Notes under the pieces: model-generated
Seen by the model: the letters and a program-made list of their open reading frames with translations, nothing else
What the model was told of the DNA's origin: nothing
The model's database searches: none
Shown: piece by piece, positions 1 to 10,326 of the stretch
Numbering within the stretch: the first letter of the stretch is position 1
Layout: each line of letters starts with the position of its first letter
Origin: Azospirillum brasilense
Lineage (GTDB): Bacteria; Pseudomonadota; Alphaproteobacteria; Azospirillales; Azospirillaceae
Assembly: GCF_005222205.1 (NCBI RefSeq)
Contig: NZ_CP032348.1
Coordinates: 62,001-126,000 of the forward strand
DNA: 64,000 nt
Direction: 5' to 3'
Translations under genes and position numbers: made by a program

Positions 1-1928
1 ATGAGATCGAGCCGCTGGTCACCGACGCCCGCTTCAACATCCAGAGCGCGCTGGGCCTCGTCGAGGCCGGCACCCGCTCCGCCGAGGCCGTCCGCACCCT
101 GCGCGCGGAGAGCCGGCGCAGCGAGGCGGTGCTGCAGATCGGGGCGAACGGCAACCTCGCGGTCGGGCTGATCGCGCGGGCCGCGACGCTGGCCACCACC
201 GAGGCGCTGGACGACAACGCGGGGTTCCTGGAGGAGACCGCCGACCGGCTGCAACGCGACCTTGCGACCCTGGAGGACTGGGCGGACGGCGTGTCGCTGG
301 CGCAGCTGGTCGCCCGCCTGCTGGATCTGGCCCGCGGCGAGGGCAGCGTCCCGGAGCTGCGCCGCGCGGAGCTGGCCGCGGCCGACCAGGGGCAGGGCCT
401 GCTGGCCGAGAACCGGACGCTGGTGGCCCGGCTGAACGGCCTGATCGCCCAGCAGGTGCAGTCGGTGGAAACCACCTCGCGCGCCGCCGCGGCGCGGTCG
501 GCCCAGGCCATCGCCGAGGGACGGTCGGCCCTGCTGGCGAGCGCGCTGGTCAGCCTGCTGGTGGCGGTGCTGGTGGCTTGGCTGTACGTCAACCGCAGCA
601 TCATCTCGCGCCTGACGCGGTTGGGCAGCGCGGCGCACGAGATCGCCGCCGGCAACCTCAAGGCCGACATCCCGCTGGGCGGCAACGACGAGCTGTCGCA
701 AATGGCCGCGGCGCTTCTGGTCTTCCGCGACACCGCCATCGCGGTGGAGGAGGCCAACGCCCAGGCCATCATCGACAACGCCCAGGCCGGGCTGGCGACC
801 ACCGACGCCGACGGGGTGATCGAGTTCGTCAACCCGCTGGCTTCCGCGCTGATCGCCGCGCCGGACGGCACCGCGGACGGACGTCTGGCCGACCGGCTGG
901 AGCCCGCCGGCGCGCGGCGCGTGGAGGACTTCTTCCGCGCGGCCGGCGAGGCCCCGGAGGAGGCGGCGCCGTCCCTGTCCATCCTGACCGCCGGGCGGCG
1001 GCCGGACGGCCGCCCGGTGCCGGTCCAGGTGGGCATCCGCCCCTTCCGGCGGCGCCAGCAGCAGCGCTTCATCGTCACCCTGACCGACATGACGGAGCGG
1101 GTGGAGGCGCAGCACATCCTGGAGCGCACGGTGGCGGAGCGCACCGCCGACCTGCGCACCACCAACGCGCGGCTGGAGCGGGCCATCGCCGAGCACCAGC
1201 GCGCCGAGCGCGACCTGCGCGATGCCCAGGCGGAGCTGGTGCAGGCCGGCAAGCTGGCGGCGCTGGGCCAGCTCGCCGCCGGGGTGGGGCACGAGCTGAA
1301 CCAGCCGCTGTCGGCCATCCGCTCCTACGCCCACAACGGGCGCAAGCTGATCGCGCTCGGCCGGGTCGCGGAGGCGGAGGGCAACCTCGGCAAGATCGCC
1401 GACCTGACCGCCCGCATGGCCAACATCACCAACCATCTGAAGCGTTTCGCCCGCCGTCCCGACACCCGGCTGGGCGCGGTGGAGCTGGCGCCGGTGGTGC
1501 AGGGCGCGCTTTCGCTGTTCGGCGACCGGCTGCGCGAGGAGTCCGTGGAGCTTGCGGTGGAGCTGGCGGAAGACGGCGCGCCGCTGCGCGTCCGCGCCGA
1601 GGAGGTGCGGCTGGAGCAGGTGCTGGTCAACCTGCTGAGCAACGCGCTGGACGCCGTGGCCGGCGCGCCGCAGCGCCGCATCGCCATCACCGCGGAGGCG
1701 GCGGACGACACCGTCCGCATCACGGTGCGCGACAGCGGCCCCGGCATTCCCGACGCGGTGGCCGGGCAGGTGTTCGATCCTTTCTTCACGACCAAGCCGG
1801 TGGGCGCCGGGCTGGGCCTCGGCCTCTCGATCTCCTACAACATCGTGCGGGACTTCGGCGGTGCCCTGTCGGTGGCCGAGAGCGGCCCCGACGGAACCGC
1901 CTTCCTGCTGACCCTGACCCGTGCCTGA
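1..1928 (+). CDS. Sensor histidine kinase, HAMP-PAS-HisKA-HATPase, 5' truncated by the window edge
   Basis: The reading frame is open from the first bases, so the gene begins upstream of the window. Visible parts in order are the end of a helical, presumably periplasmic, sensor region, one membrane segment (about nt 530-590), a HAMP linker ending in an EIAAGNL motif, a PAS-like domain (about nt 755-1110), a coiled coil, and the phosphoacceptor box GVGHELNQPL, whose histidine codon is at 1290-1292. The ATPase domain follows, with N (LVNLLSNALDA), G1 (DSGPGIP) and G2 (GLGLGLSIS) boxes. This is the DctB-like subgroup that partners sigma-54 regulators. The stop lies just before the response-regulator gene, so the two are co-transcribed. 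The signal is unknown. Because an importer and phosphatases lie downstream behind a sigma-54 promoter, a phosphorylated organic substrate (compare the PgtB/PgtA pair) is a reasonable guess. Confidence 0.93.
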   Translation, partial: EIEPLVTDARFNIQSALGLVEAGTRSAEAVRTLRAESRRSEAVLQIGANGNLAVGLIARAATLATTEALDDNAGFLEETADRLQRDLATLEDWADGVSLAQLVARLLDLARGEGSVPELRRAELAAADQGQGLLAENRTLVARLNGLIAQQVQSVETTSRAAAARSAQAIAEGRSALLASALVSLLVAVLVAWLYVNRSIISRLTRLGSAAHEIAAGNLKADIPLGGNDELSQMAAALLVFRDTAIAVEEANAQAIIDNAQAGLATTDADGVIEFVNPLASALIAAPDGTADGRLADRLEPAGARRVEDFFRAAGEAPEEAAPSLSILTAGRRPDGRPVPVQVGIRPFRRRQQQRFIVTLTDMTERVEAQHILERTVAERTADLRTTNARLERAIAEHQRAERDLRDAQAELVQAGKLAALGQLAAGVGHELNQPLSAIRSYAHNGRKLIALGRVAEAEGNLGKIADLTARMANITNHLKRFARRPDTRLGAVELAPVVQGALSLFGDRLREESVELAVELAEDGAPLRVRAEEVRLEQVLVNLLSNALDAVAGAPQRRIAITAEAADDTVRITVRDSGPGIPDAVAGQVFDPFFTTKPVGAGLGLGLSISYNIVRDFGGALSVAESGPDGTAFLLTLTRA

Positions 1929-1938
1929 GCGACATCGC

Positions 1939-3282
<1,344 letters not shown>

Positions 3283-3309
3283 GGGCCAAGGAAGGAGAAT
3301 GGGGGACGG

Positions 3310-4941
3310 TCAGTTGGGCTTCGTCCCGCCGTTCGGTGCGTTCCAGCCCTGCCGTTGTCTCTTGAACTCCTCGTAGGACTGGTCGGCCATCCCGCGCAGC
3401 GAGCGCCCGATCGCCGCGTATTCGTACTCGTTCAGATTGGCCAGCGAGACGCGGGCGGCCGGCTGCAGGGTGCCGAAGCCCTTGCCCGGCAGCAGGACGA
3501 TGCCGGTCTCCGCGGCGATGCGGAACAGCATGTCGTTCGGAACGAAGTTCGCCTTCACCCAGGCCGCGTAGTCCGGGCCGTAGAGCTTCAGCGCGATGTC
3601 CTCCAGATCGAGGAGCGTGTAGTAGTCCACCGCGTTCGGGTCGGACTGCGTCGGCAGGCCCAACTCGCGGTACAGGGCGGCTTCGCGCCGGCGGATGACC
3701 TTCTTCAGCTCGGCCTTGTAGCCGTCCTGCTCGTCCATCAGGGCGAACAGGGAGAACAGCACCATCTGCACCTGCTGCGGCGTGGACAGCCCGGCGGTGT
3801 GGTTCAGCGCCACGGTGCGGCTGTCGGCGACCAGCCGGTCGATGAAGCGCAGGCCGCGCACGTCCGGAACCAGCGAGCCGTAGCGGCGGTCGAGCGCCGC
3901 CTTGCGCTCCTCCGGCAGGCCGGCGATCCGCTGGTCGCAGACGTTCTGCTTGTGCGTGGCGATCACCCCCAGCCGCCATCCCGTCGCCCCGAAATACTTC
4001 GAGAAGGAATAGACCAGCATGGTGTTCTCGGGGCAGACGGCGAACAGCGACCGGAAATCGTCCGCGAAGGTCCCGTAGACATCGTCCGTCAGGATGATCA
4101 GGTCCTTCCGCTCGTTCTTCACGATGGCGGCGATGCGGTCGAGGCTGCGGTCGTCCATCTTGACCGAGGGCGGGTTGCTGGGGTTGACGCAGAAGAACAC
4201 CTTGACCGCCGGGTCCTTCAGCTTGTCCAGCTCGGAGTCCGGATACTGCCAATGGCTGGCCGGGTCGGCGTTGATGGCGACCTCCGTCAGCCCGTACTCG
4301 TCGAGTTCCGGGATCTCGATGTAGGGGGTGAAGACGGGCAGGCCGATGGCCACCTTGTCGCCCCGCTCGACCAGCCCGTTCTGCTTCATCGTGTTGAAGA
4401 TGTAGGTCATCGCCGCGGTGCCGCCCTCGACCGCGAACAGATCGACGTTGCCGGTCGGCAGGAAGCCGCCGACCATCTCCTTCACCAGATAGTGTCGGAC
4501 GATCTCCTCGCTGATCGCCAGCATGCGCGGCGGCACCGGGTAGTTCGCCCCCAGCACCCCCTCCACCATCTCATGCAGGAAGCCGGAGCCCGGCAGGCCG
4601 AGCTGGTCGCGCACGTAGCTCAGCGCGCGGCCGAGAAACACGACGCCTTCCTGATCGCGGTGCTCCGAGACGTAGCGTTCGAACCGGCTCTCGATGCCCT
4701 CGATCCGCGGCAGGCCGCCGACGCCGTTCGGCATGTAGGAGAAGGACAGCTCGGCCTCGGCCACGGCGAACAGGCCCAGCCGGAAGAAGGCCCGGCGCGG
4801 CAGGGTCGCCAGGAAGTTCGGGTTGCCGCGCCCCGCGTTCAGCATCAGCCGGTTCTCGCGGCCGGAGGCGAGCTTGATCAATTCGTCCTTCAGTTCGAAG
4901 GGACTGAGCTTCGCGTATCGGCTGTAATCGACAGAGTCCAT
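3310..4941 (-). CDS. aspD: Aspartate 4-decarboxylase, PLP-dependent (bifunctional aspartate aminotransferase)
   Basis: A 543-residue fold-type I aminotransferase-like enzyme of the length of aspartate beta-decarboxylases, which convert L-aspartate to L-alanine and CO2. Recognisable features are the long N-terminal extension, FFCVNPSNPPS, LIILTDDVYG and the PLP-lysine motif VYSFSKYFGATGWRLG. The ATG at 4941 is chosen because AGGAG sits eight bases upstream; an in-frame start six codons earlier lacks a site. It lies directly downstream of aspT, with the ribosome binding site in the 21-bp gap, so the two are one operon. Paired with the AspT antiporter, the decarboxylation consumes a cytoplasmic proton per cycle, and the exchange generates membrane potential. 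This role is established for the family and inferred here. Confidence 0.95.
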   Translation of the reverse strand: MDSVDYSRYAKLSPFELKDELIKLASGRENRLMLNAGRGNPNFLATLPRRAFFRLGLFAVAEAELSFSYMPNGVGGLPRIEGIESRFERYVSEHRDQEGVVFLGRALSYVRDQLGLPGSGFLHEMVEGVLGANYPVPPRMLAISEEIVRHYLVKEMVGGFLPTGNVDLFAVEGGTAAMTYIFNTMKQNGLVERGDKVAIGLPVFTPYIEIPELDEYGLTEVAINADPASHWQYPDSELDKLKDPAVKVFFCVNPSNPPSVKMDDRSLDRIAAIVKNERKDLIILTDDVYGTFADDFRSLFAVCPENTMLVYSFSKYFGATGWRLGVIATHKQNVCDQRIAGLPEERKAALDRRYGSLVPDVRGLRFIDRLVADSRTVALNHTAGLSTPQQVQMVLFSLFALMDEQDGYKAELKKVIRRREAALYRELGLPTQSDPNAVDYYTLLDLEDIALKLYGPDYAAWVKANFVPNDMLFRIAAETGIVLLPGKGFGTLQPAARVSLANLNEYEYAAIGRSLRGMADQSYEEFKRQRQGWNAPNGGTKPN

Positions 4942-4962
4942 CAGGGGATCTCCTCGCATGGA

Positions 4963-6651
4963 TTACACGAAGGCCACCACCAGCGGCCCCAGCAGGGTCA
5001 GGAAGACGTTCGCCAGCGCGTAGGTGATGGCGAAGGGAACGGTCGGGATGGAGTTGCCGGCCTTGTCGAGCACCTCGCCGAAGGCGGGGTTGGCGCTGCG
5101 CGACCCGGAGAGCGCGCCGGCGAAGATGGCCGCGTTGTCGTAGCGCAGCAGATAGCGGCCGACGAACAGGGTGATGATCATCGGCACCAGCGTCACGACC
5201 ACGCCGACCAGGAAGATGCTCAGCCCGCTCTCGACCACGGTGCTCACGGCCTGCCGGCCCGATTGGAGTCCGACCACGGCGACGAAGCCGGCCAGACCCA
5301 GGTCGCGCAGCAGCGTGGAGGCCGGCGTCGGCATGTTCCCGATGGCGAGGTTGCGGGTGCGGTACCAGCCGAACAGCAGACCGGCCAGCAGGGCGCCGCC
5401 GCCGCTGCCCAGCGTCAGCGGGATGTCGCCGATGCGGATGACGGCCAGACCGACGAGCAGGCCGAGCGCCAGCCCCAGCCCGTGGTAGATGAAGTCGGTC
5501 TTGTCGCTCGTGATGACCTCCGTCCCCACCGACGCGGCGACGCGCTGCACATCCTCCGCGGTGCCGTAGAGCGTGGCGACGTCGCCGGCTTCGATCACCG
5601 TGTCGGGAGCGAGCGGCAGCGGCCGGTCGCTCCGCTTGATGCCGGTCACATAGACGCCGTGGTACAGATTGGCCGAGGACGCTTTGCGGATCTCGGCGAC
5701 GCTGCGGTGCACGAAGGCGGGGTTGGTGATGGCCACATCGCGCACCAGCATGATGAGGTCCATGCCCTGCGAGGACTGAAGCTCCGGGCCGAGCCGGTCG
5801 GCAAGACCGACGACCCCGGCCCGTCGTCCGACCAGCAGCACGACGTCCCCGGCCTCCAGCCGCAGGTCCGGCTGCAACCCGATCAGCGCGTTGTTGCGCT
5901 TCACGCGCTCGACGCTGACCGGACCGTCGGCGGAGTCCGCCTCGATCTGCGCCACCGTCCGCCCGGCCGCCCGCTCGATGCGGTAGAGGCGCCCGACCAG
6001 GGGCGGCATGGCGTATTCCTCGCCCCGCGCCAGGAAATGGGCGCCGGCCAGCATCGCGGTTTCCGCCTTGATGGCGTCGTCGCGGATGCTGCGCTTCATG
6101 ATCCAGGGCAGCAGGTTGACGCAGACCAGGATGGCGCCGAAGGACCCGAAGATGTAGGTGACGGCGTAGCCGACCGCGACGTTGCCCTGGAGGCGCTGCA
6201 CCTCCTCCGCCGGCAGCCCGAGCTTGCCGATGGCCGAGCTGGCCGTGCCGATGATGGCCGACTGGGTCAGCCCGCCGGATGCGATGCCCGCCGCCAGACC
6301 TTTGTCGAGGCCGGTCAGGCGGGCCATGATCACGACGGTGACCAGACCGCTGACCGCCAGCACCGCCGCCAGGATGATTTCACGGATCGACTGCCGTCCC
6401 AGCGATTGAAAGAACTTCGGGCCGCTTTCAAAGCCGACCGCGTAAATGAACAAAGCGAAGAGAACGGCCTTGACGCCGTTGTCGATGGACACGCCGATCT
6501 GGCTGATCACCACGGCGACCAGCAATGATCCGGCGACGCCGCCGAGCTGGAACTTGCCGAATTGAAACTTACCGATCCAATAGCCGCCCGCCAGGGAAAG
6601 AAATAACGCAATTTCCGGAGCTTGATTGACGATCGAGTGAAGCCATGACAT
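4963..6651 (-). CDS. aspT: Aspartate:alanine exchanger AspT (AAE transporter family)
   Basis: This 562-residue membrane protein has five or six hydrophobic helices, then a central soluble block containing two RCK_C/TrkA_C-like segments (about residues 200-360), then another set of helices. That layout defines the AAE family. Conserved glycine/serine-rich stretches (GLTQSAIIGTASSAIG near the N-terminal half and GALSGSRSANPAFG near the end) match the two pore-lining repeats. The start at 6651 (MSWLHS) has AAAGGA seven bases upstream; a longer 591-residue version would begin without a clear site. It exchanges external aspartate for internal alanine, feeding AspD encoded immediately downstream. 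Confidence 0.93.
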   Translation of the reverse strand: MSWLHSIVNQAPEIALFLSLAGGYWIGKFQFGKFQLGGVAGSLLVAVVISQIGVSIDNGVKAVLFALFIYAVGFESGPKFFQSLGRQSIREIILAAVLAVSGLVTVVIMARLTGLDKGLAAGIASGGLTQSAIIGTASSAIGKLGLPAEEVQRLQGNVAVGYAVTYIFGSFGAILVCVNLLPWIMKRSIRDDAIKAETAMLAGAHFLARGEEYAMPPLVGRLYRIERAAGRTVAQIEADSADGPVSVERVKRNNALIGLQPDLRLEAGDVVLLVGRRAGVVGLADRLGPELQSSQGMDLIMLVRDVAITNPAFVHRSVAEIRKASSANLYHGVYVTGIKRSDRPLPLAPDTVIEAGDVATLYGTAEDVQRVAASVGTEVITSDKTDFIYHGLGLALGLLVGLAVIRIGDIPLTLGSGGGALLAGLLFGWYRTRNLAIGNMPTPASTLLRDLGLAGFVAVVGLQSGRQAVSTVVESGLSIFLVGVVVTLVPMIITLFVGRYLLRYDNAAIFAGALSGSRSANPAFGEVLDKAGNSIPTVPFAITYALANVFLTLLGPLVVAFV

Positions 6652-7042
6652 GCGGAATCCTTTGAAAGATTTCTTCCTGTGCGCATCGCCGATCGGGGGA
6701 GATGATGAAGTGAAATAGTAATGTTGCTCAACGGTCAAGGCGCGCCGTTTTGTTCAATGCAAGACAATCTTTTTTGGAATATGGTGATGTTTGCGCAGAA
6801 ATATCGGCTGTTTTGTTTCTTGTCAGAGGCTTATGGAGCTGGCTTGGCTGGATGATTTTTTAAATATTTTGTGTTCATCGCCGATGTGCCGGATGAACCT
6901 ATTCAAGGAGAGGTTGGATACTTGGAGTGGCGGTAACGCTTTTGGCCGCGGCGTCGCCTTCTTTGCGGCCGGGCGTGGCGGATCGCCGATCCGCCGTGGA
7001 GCGCGGCGAGGCCTGGGGGCTGGACCACCCCTGTTCCCGCCG

Positions 7043-7088
7043 TTACCCATCGTCCCCGGCCGATGTTACCGGTCTTACCCATCCTCCC
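7043..7088 (+). promoter_or_regulatory. Putative enhancer (UAS): two direct repeats upstream of the sigma-54 promoter
   Basis: TTACCCATCGTCCC at 7043-7056 and TTACCCATCCTCCC at 7075-7088 differ at one base and start 32 bp apart, about three helical turns. They lie roughly 60-105 bp upstream of the predicted transcription start, a normal position for an NtrC-type activator. A short inverted repeat CATCG-N8-CGATG (7048-7065) overlaps the first copy. Assignment to the response regulator at 1939-3282 is inference. Confidence 0.55.
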
Positions 7089-7122
7089 GGCGCAACCCCA
7101 GTAAATTCGCCTGCGAACGGTC

Positions 7123-7138
7123 TGGCACGCGGATTGCT
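7123..7138 (+). promoter_or_regulatory. Sigma-54 (RpoN) -24/-12 promoter of the ABC importer operon
   Basis: TGGCAC-GCGGA-TTGCT is a perfect match to the consensus TGGCAC-N5-TTGCW, with the invariant GG and GC elements 10 bp apart. Transcription should begin near 7149-7151, leaving a short leader with GGGAGG before the ATG at 7178. Confidence 0.85.
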
Positions 7139-7177
7139 GAATGAGCCTGCAGAAAAAACACTGGGAGGAACCATCCT

Positions 7178-8524
7178 ATGTCTCGCACGCTGCACGGCGT
7201 CGCGGCCGCCCTGGCCGTCCTGCTCGCTTCCAGCACCGCCGCCTTCGCCCAGGACCCGTCGGGCAAGCTGGTCGTCGTCACCTCCTTCCCGAAGGACCTG
7301 ACCAGCGCCTTCCAGCAGGCCTTCCAGAAGGCCTACCCGAAGGTCACGCTGGAGGTTCTGAACCGCAACACCAACGCGGGTGTGAAGTATCTCCAGGAGA
7401 CGGCGTCGAACAACGGCACCGACCTGTTCTGGGCCTCCGCCCCCGACGCCTTCGAGGTCCTGAAGGGCGCCAACCTGCTGCAGGCCTACAAGCCGAAGGT
7501 CGAGGGCATTCCGGAGAAGGTCGGCGCCTACCCGATCAACGATCCGGATGGCATGTACGCCGGCTTCGCCGCCTCGGGCTACGGCATCATGTGGAACAGC
7601 CGCTACATGAAGGCCAACGACCTGCCGGCCCCCAAGGAGTGGTCGGACCTCGCCAAGCCGGTCTATTACGACCATGTCGCCATCTCCGCCCCGTCGCGCT
7701 CCGGCACCACGCACCTGACCATCGAGACCATCCTCCAGGGCGAGGGCTGGGAGAAGGGCTGGCGGACCAACAAGGAGATCGCCGGCAACTACCGCACCAT
7801 CACCGAGCGCAGCTTCGGCGTGCCGGACGGCGTGAATTCCGGCAGCTTCGGCATCGGCATCGTGATCGACTTCTTCGCGCTGTCGTCCCAGGCCTCGGGC
7901 TTCCCGGTGGAGTTCGCCTATCCGACGGTCACCACCATCGTGCCGGCCAACATCGGCATCGTGAAGAACGCTCCCAACAAGGCCGCCGCCGAGACCTTCG
8001 TCGACTTCATCCTGTCGCCGCAGGGCCAGGAGGTCCTGCTGCAGCCGGCCATCCGCCGCCTGCCGGTCAACCCGGCCACCTACGCCAAGGCGCCGGCCGA
8101 CTACCCGAACCCGTTCGAGGACACCTCGCTGGGCTCGCAGGTGAACTTCGACGTCGAGGTGTCGCAGGCCCGCTACAACGTGGTGGACGCGCTGTTCGAC
8201 CAGCTCATCACCTTCCAGCTCGACGGGCTGAAGGCGGCGACCCGCGCCATCCATCAGGCCGACGCCGCGCTGGCCAAGAAGCCCAACGACAAGGCCAAGG
8301 CGCTGCTGGCCGAGGCGCGCGACCTCGTCGCCGCCATGCCGGTGACCGCCCAGGAGGCCGCCGACCCGCAGCTCTCCGGCGCCTTCACGGTGGAGCGCAA
8401 GAGCGCCACCGACGCCGTGCCGGAGCGTCAGGCCCAGGTCGAGCAGAAGTGGGCCGCCTTCGCCAAGGACAACTACGCTGCCGCCCGCAAGAAGGCCGAA
8501 GAGGCCCTGGCGCTGGCCCGCTGA
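7178..8524 (+). CDS. ABC transporter periplasmic solute-binding protein (family 1, PgtC/Fbp-like)
   Basis: A 448-residue protein with a clear Sec signal peptide (MSRTLHGVAAALAVLLASS..., cleaved around AFA-QD). The mature part begins KLVVVTSFPKDLTSAFQQAF, typical of iron(III)- and phosphonate/phosphoglycerate-type family 1 binding proteins. Motifs include NTNAGVKYLQ, DLFWASAPDAFEVLK and, later, IVPANIGIVKNAPNKAAAETFVDFILSPQGQ. The C-terminal ~120 residues form an extra helical segment beyond the usual binding-protein length. It is the first gene after the sigma-54 promoter, with GGGAGG before the ATG. The ligand cannot be read from sequence. The phosphatases in the same operon suggest a phosphorylated C2/C3 acid such as phosphoglycerate or phosphoglycolate. 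Confidence 0.9.
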   Translation: MSRTLHGVAAALAVLLASSTAAFAQDPSGKLVVVTSFPKDLTSAFQQAFQKAYPKVTLEVLNRNTNAGVKYLQETASNNGTDLFWASAPDAFEVLKGANLLQAYKPKVEGIPEKVGAYPINDPDGMYAGFAASGYGIMWNSRYMKANDLPAPKEWSDLAKPVYYDHVAISAPSRSGTTHLTIETILQGEGWEKGWRTNKEIAGNYRTITERSFGVPDGVNSGSFGIGIVIDFFALSSQASGFPVEFAYPTVTTIVPANIGIVKNAPNKAAAETFVDFILSPQGQEVLLQPAIRRLPVNPATYAKAPADYPNPFEDTSLGSQVNFDVEVSQARYNVVDALFDQLITFQLDGLKAATRAIHQADAALAKKPNDKAKALLAEARDLVAAMPVTAQEAADPQLSGAFTVERKSATDAVPERQAQVEQKWAAFAKDNYAAARKKAEEALALAR

Positions 8525-8599
8525 CCCGAGCGTGACGGGAGGGGCGCCCCGCGCGGACGCCCCTCCCCGCCTTCTCCCCCGATACCATTGGGCTGAACC

Positions 8600-10312
8600 A
8601 TGACGTCTCTTGCGCTCACGCGCGAAAGCATCGCGCGCGTGCGGCCGGGGCCGGCGGTGGCGGCTGTGCTGATCGCGCTGTTCCTGCTGCTGTTCCTCGT
8701 CGTGCCGGTCGTCCAGGTCATCTTCGTCGCCTTCCAGGACAAGACGACCGGGGCCTTCACCCTGATCAACTTCGCCGACTTCTTCCAGAACGACCTGTTC
8801 ATGCGGTCCTTCTGGAACTCCTTCTACGTCTCCGCCATGTCGGTGGTGGTGGCGAGCGCGCTGGCCCTGCCGCTGGCCTATCTGACGACGCGCTTCGAGT
8901 TCCGCGGCGCCGTGCTGATCCAGAGCCTGGGCATCATCCCGCTGATCATGCCGCCCTTCATCGGCGCCGTGGCGATGCAGCTGCTGTTCGGGCGCAACGG
9001 CACGGTCAACCTGCTGCTGCGCGACCATTTCGGCATCTCCATTCCCTTCATGGAGGGGCTGAACGGCGTCATCTTCGTGCAGAGCATCCACTATTTCCCG
9101 TTCATCCTCATCAACCTGTCGGCCAGCCTGAAGAACATCGACCGGGCGATGGAGGAATCGGCGCAGAATCTCGGCTGCCACGGCTTCCGGCTGTTCCGCC
9201 GCATCGTCTTCCCGCTGGCCATGCCGGGCTACGTCGCCGGCGCGTCGCTGGTCTTCATCAAGGTGTTCGACGACCTCGGCACGCCGCTGCTGCTCAACGT
9301 CAACGACATGCTGGCGCCGCAGGCCTACCTGCGTATCTCCTCCATCGGCATCGCCGACCCGATGGGCTACGTGATCTCGGTGGTGCTGATCGTCTGCTCG
9401 CTGCTCGCCCTCTGGGTGTCGGCGCTGGCGATGAAGGGCAAGGACTACGCGACCGTCCAGCGCGGCGGCGGCGGTCTGGCGCGGCGGCGCATGAAGCCGC
9501 TGGAGCTGGTGGCGGCCTACGCCGTCGTTCTGCTGATCCTGGTGCTGGTGCTGGCGCCGCACATCGGCCTGACGCTGCTGTCCTTCGCGACGATCTGGTC
9601 CTTCAGCCCGTTCCCCGACGCCTTCACGATGAAGCATTACGGGACGGTCTTCCTGGAGAGCGGCCAGTACATCACCAACACGCTGCTCTACGCCTCGCTG
9701 GCCGCACTGCTCGACGTGGTGATCGGCACGGCCATCGCCTATCTGGTGCTGCGCAGCAAGCTGCCGGGCCGGCAATGGCTGGACTACATCGCCATGGCGG
9801 CGCTGGCGGTGCCGGGCGTGGTGCTGGGCATCGGCTATCTGCGCAGCTTCTACGACGTGCCCATGCCCTTCACCGGGCAGCCGCTGTCCGGCTTCTGGCT
9901 GATCCTGGTCTTCGCGCTGGCGATCCGCCGCCTGCCCTACGCGCTGCGCGCCTGCACGGCGGCCCTGCAGCAGGTCAGCAACTCGCTGGAGGAGGCGGCC
10001 GAGAATCTGGGCGCCACCAAGCTGCGCACCATCAGCCGCGTGGTCGTGCCGCTGATGTCCGGCGGCATCCTGGCCGGCTTCGTCACCAGCTTCGCCACCG
10101 CGGCGGTCGAGCTGTCGGCGACCATCATGCTGGTCCATTCGCAGAGCGACGCGCCGCTGGCCTACGGCCTCTACGTCTACATGCAGTCGGCGGCCGGGCG
10201 CGGTCCGGGGGCGGCGCTGGGCGTCTTCGCCGTCGTCATCGTCGGGCTGGGCACCTACCTGTCGCACGTCATCATCGAGCGGGGCCGGCGCGAGCGCGGC
10301 CAGGACCATTGA
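8600..10312 (+). CDS. ABC transporter permease, fused double module (FbpB-like)
   Basis: A 570-residue inner-membrane protein containing two permease modules of about six helices each, as in FbpB/ThiP-type importers. Each half carries an EAA loop that contacts the ATPase: EESAQNLGCHGFRLFRRIVFPLAMPG-type sequence in the first half and EEAAENLGATKLRTISRVVVPL in the second. A basic N-terminus (MTSLALTRESIARVRPG) precedes the first helix. It lies 75 bp after the binding-protein gene and 14 bp before the ATPase gene. One polypeptide supplies both transmembrane subunits. Confidence 0.93.
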   Translation: MTSLALTRESIARVRPGPAVAAVLIALFLLLFLVVPVVQVIFVAFQDKTTGAFTLINFADFFQNDLFMRSFWNSFYVSAMSVVVASALALPLAYLTTRFEFRGAVLIQSLGIIPLIMPPFIGAVAMQLLFGRNGTVNLLLRDHFGISIPFMEGLNGVIFVQSIHYFPFILINLSASLKNIDRAMEESAQNLGCHGFRLFRRIVFPLAMPGYVAGASLVFIKVFDDLGTPLLLNVNDMLAPQAYLRISSIGIADPMGYVISVVLIVCSLLALWVSALAMKGKDYATVQRGGGGLARRRMKPLELVAAYAVVLLILVLVLAPHIGLTLLSFATIWSFSPFPDAFTMKHYGTVFLESGQYITNTLLYASLAALLDVVIGTAIAYLVLRSKLPGRQWLDYIAMAALAVPGVVLGIGYLRSFYDVPMPFTGQPLSGFWLILVFALAIRRLPYALRACTAALQQVSNSLEEAAENLGATKLRTISRVVVPLMSGGILAGFVTSFATAAVELSATIMLVHSQSDAPLAYGLYVYMQSAAGRGPGAALGVFAVVIVGLGTYLSHVIIERGRRERGQDH

Positions 10313-10326
10313 GGGGAACCGCCACC

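Larger units (their letters stand above)
6652..7177. other. Divergent intergenic region between aspT and the ABC importer
   Basis: 526 bp without a convincing gene. The aspT-proximal half (about 6660-6920) is clearly AT-richer than the surroundings, with runs of A and T. The importer-proximal part carries a pair of direct repeats and a sigma-54 promoter, listed separately. I could not identify a confident promoter for aspTD. Confidence 0.7.

Noticed and set aside
3355..6528. 1057-codon plus-strand frame across aspD and aspT
   Set aside because: Antisense shadow of two recognisable enzymes; composition is His/Gln/Arg-rich and has no motif.
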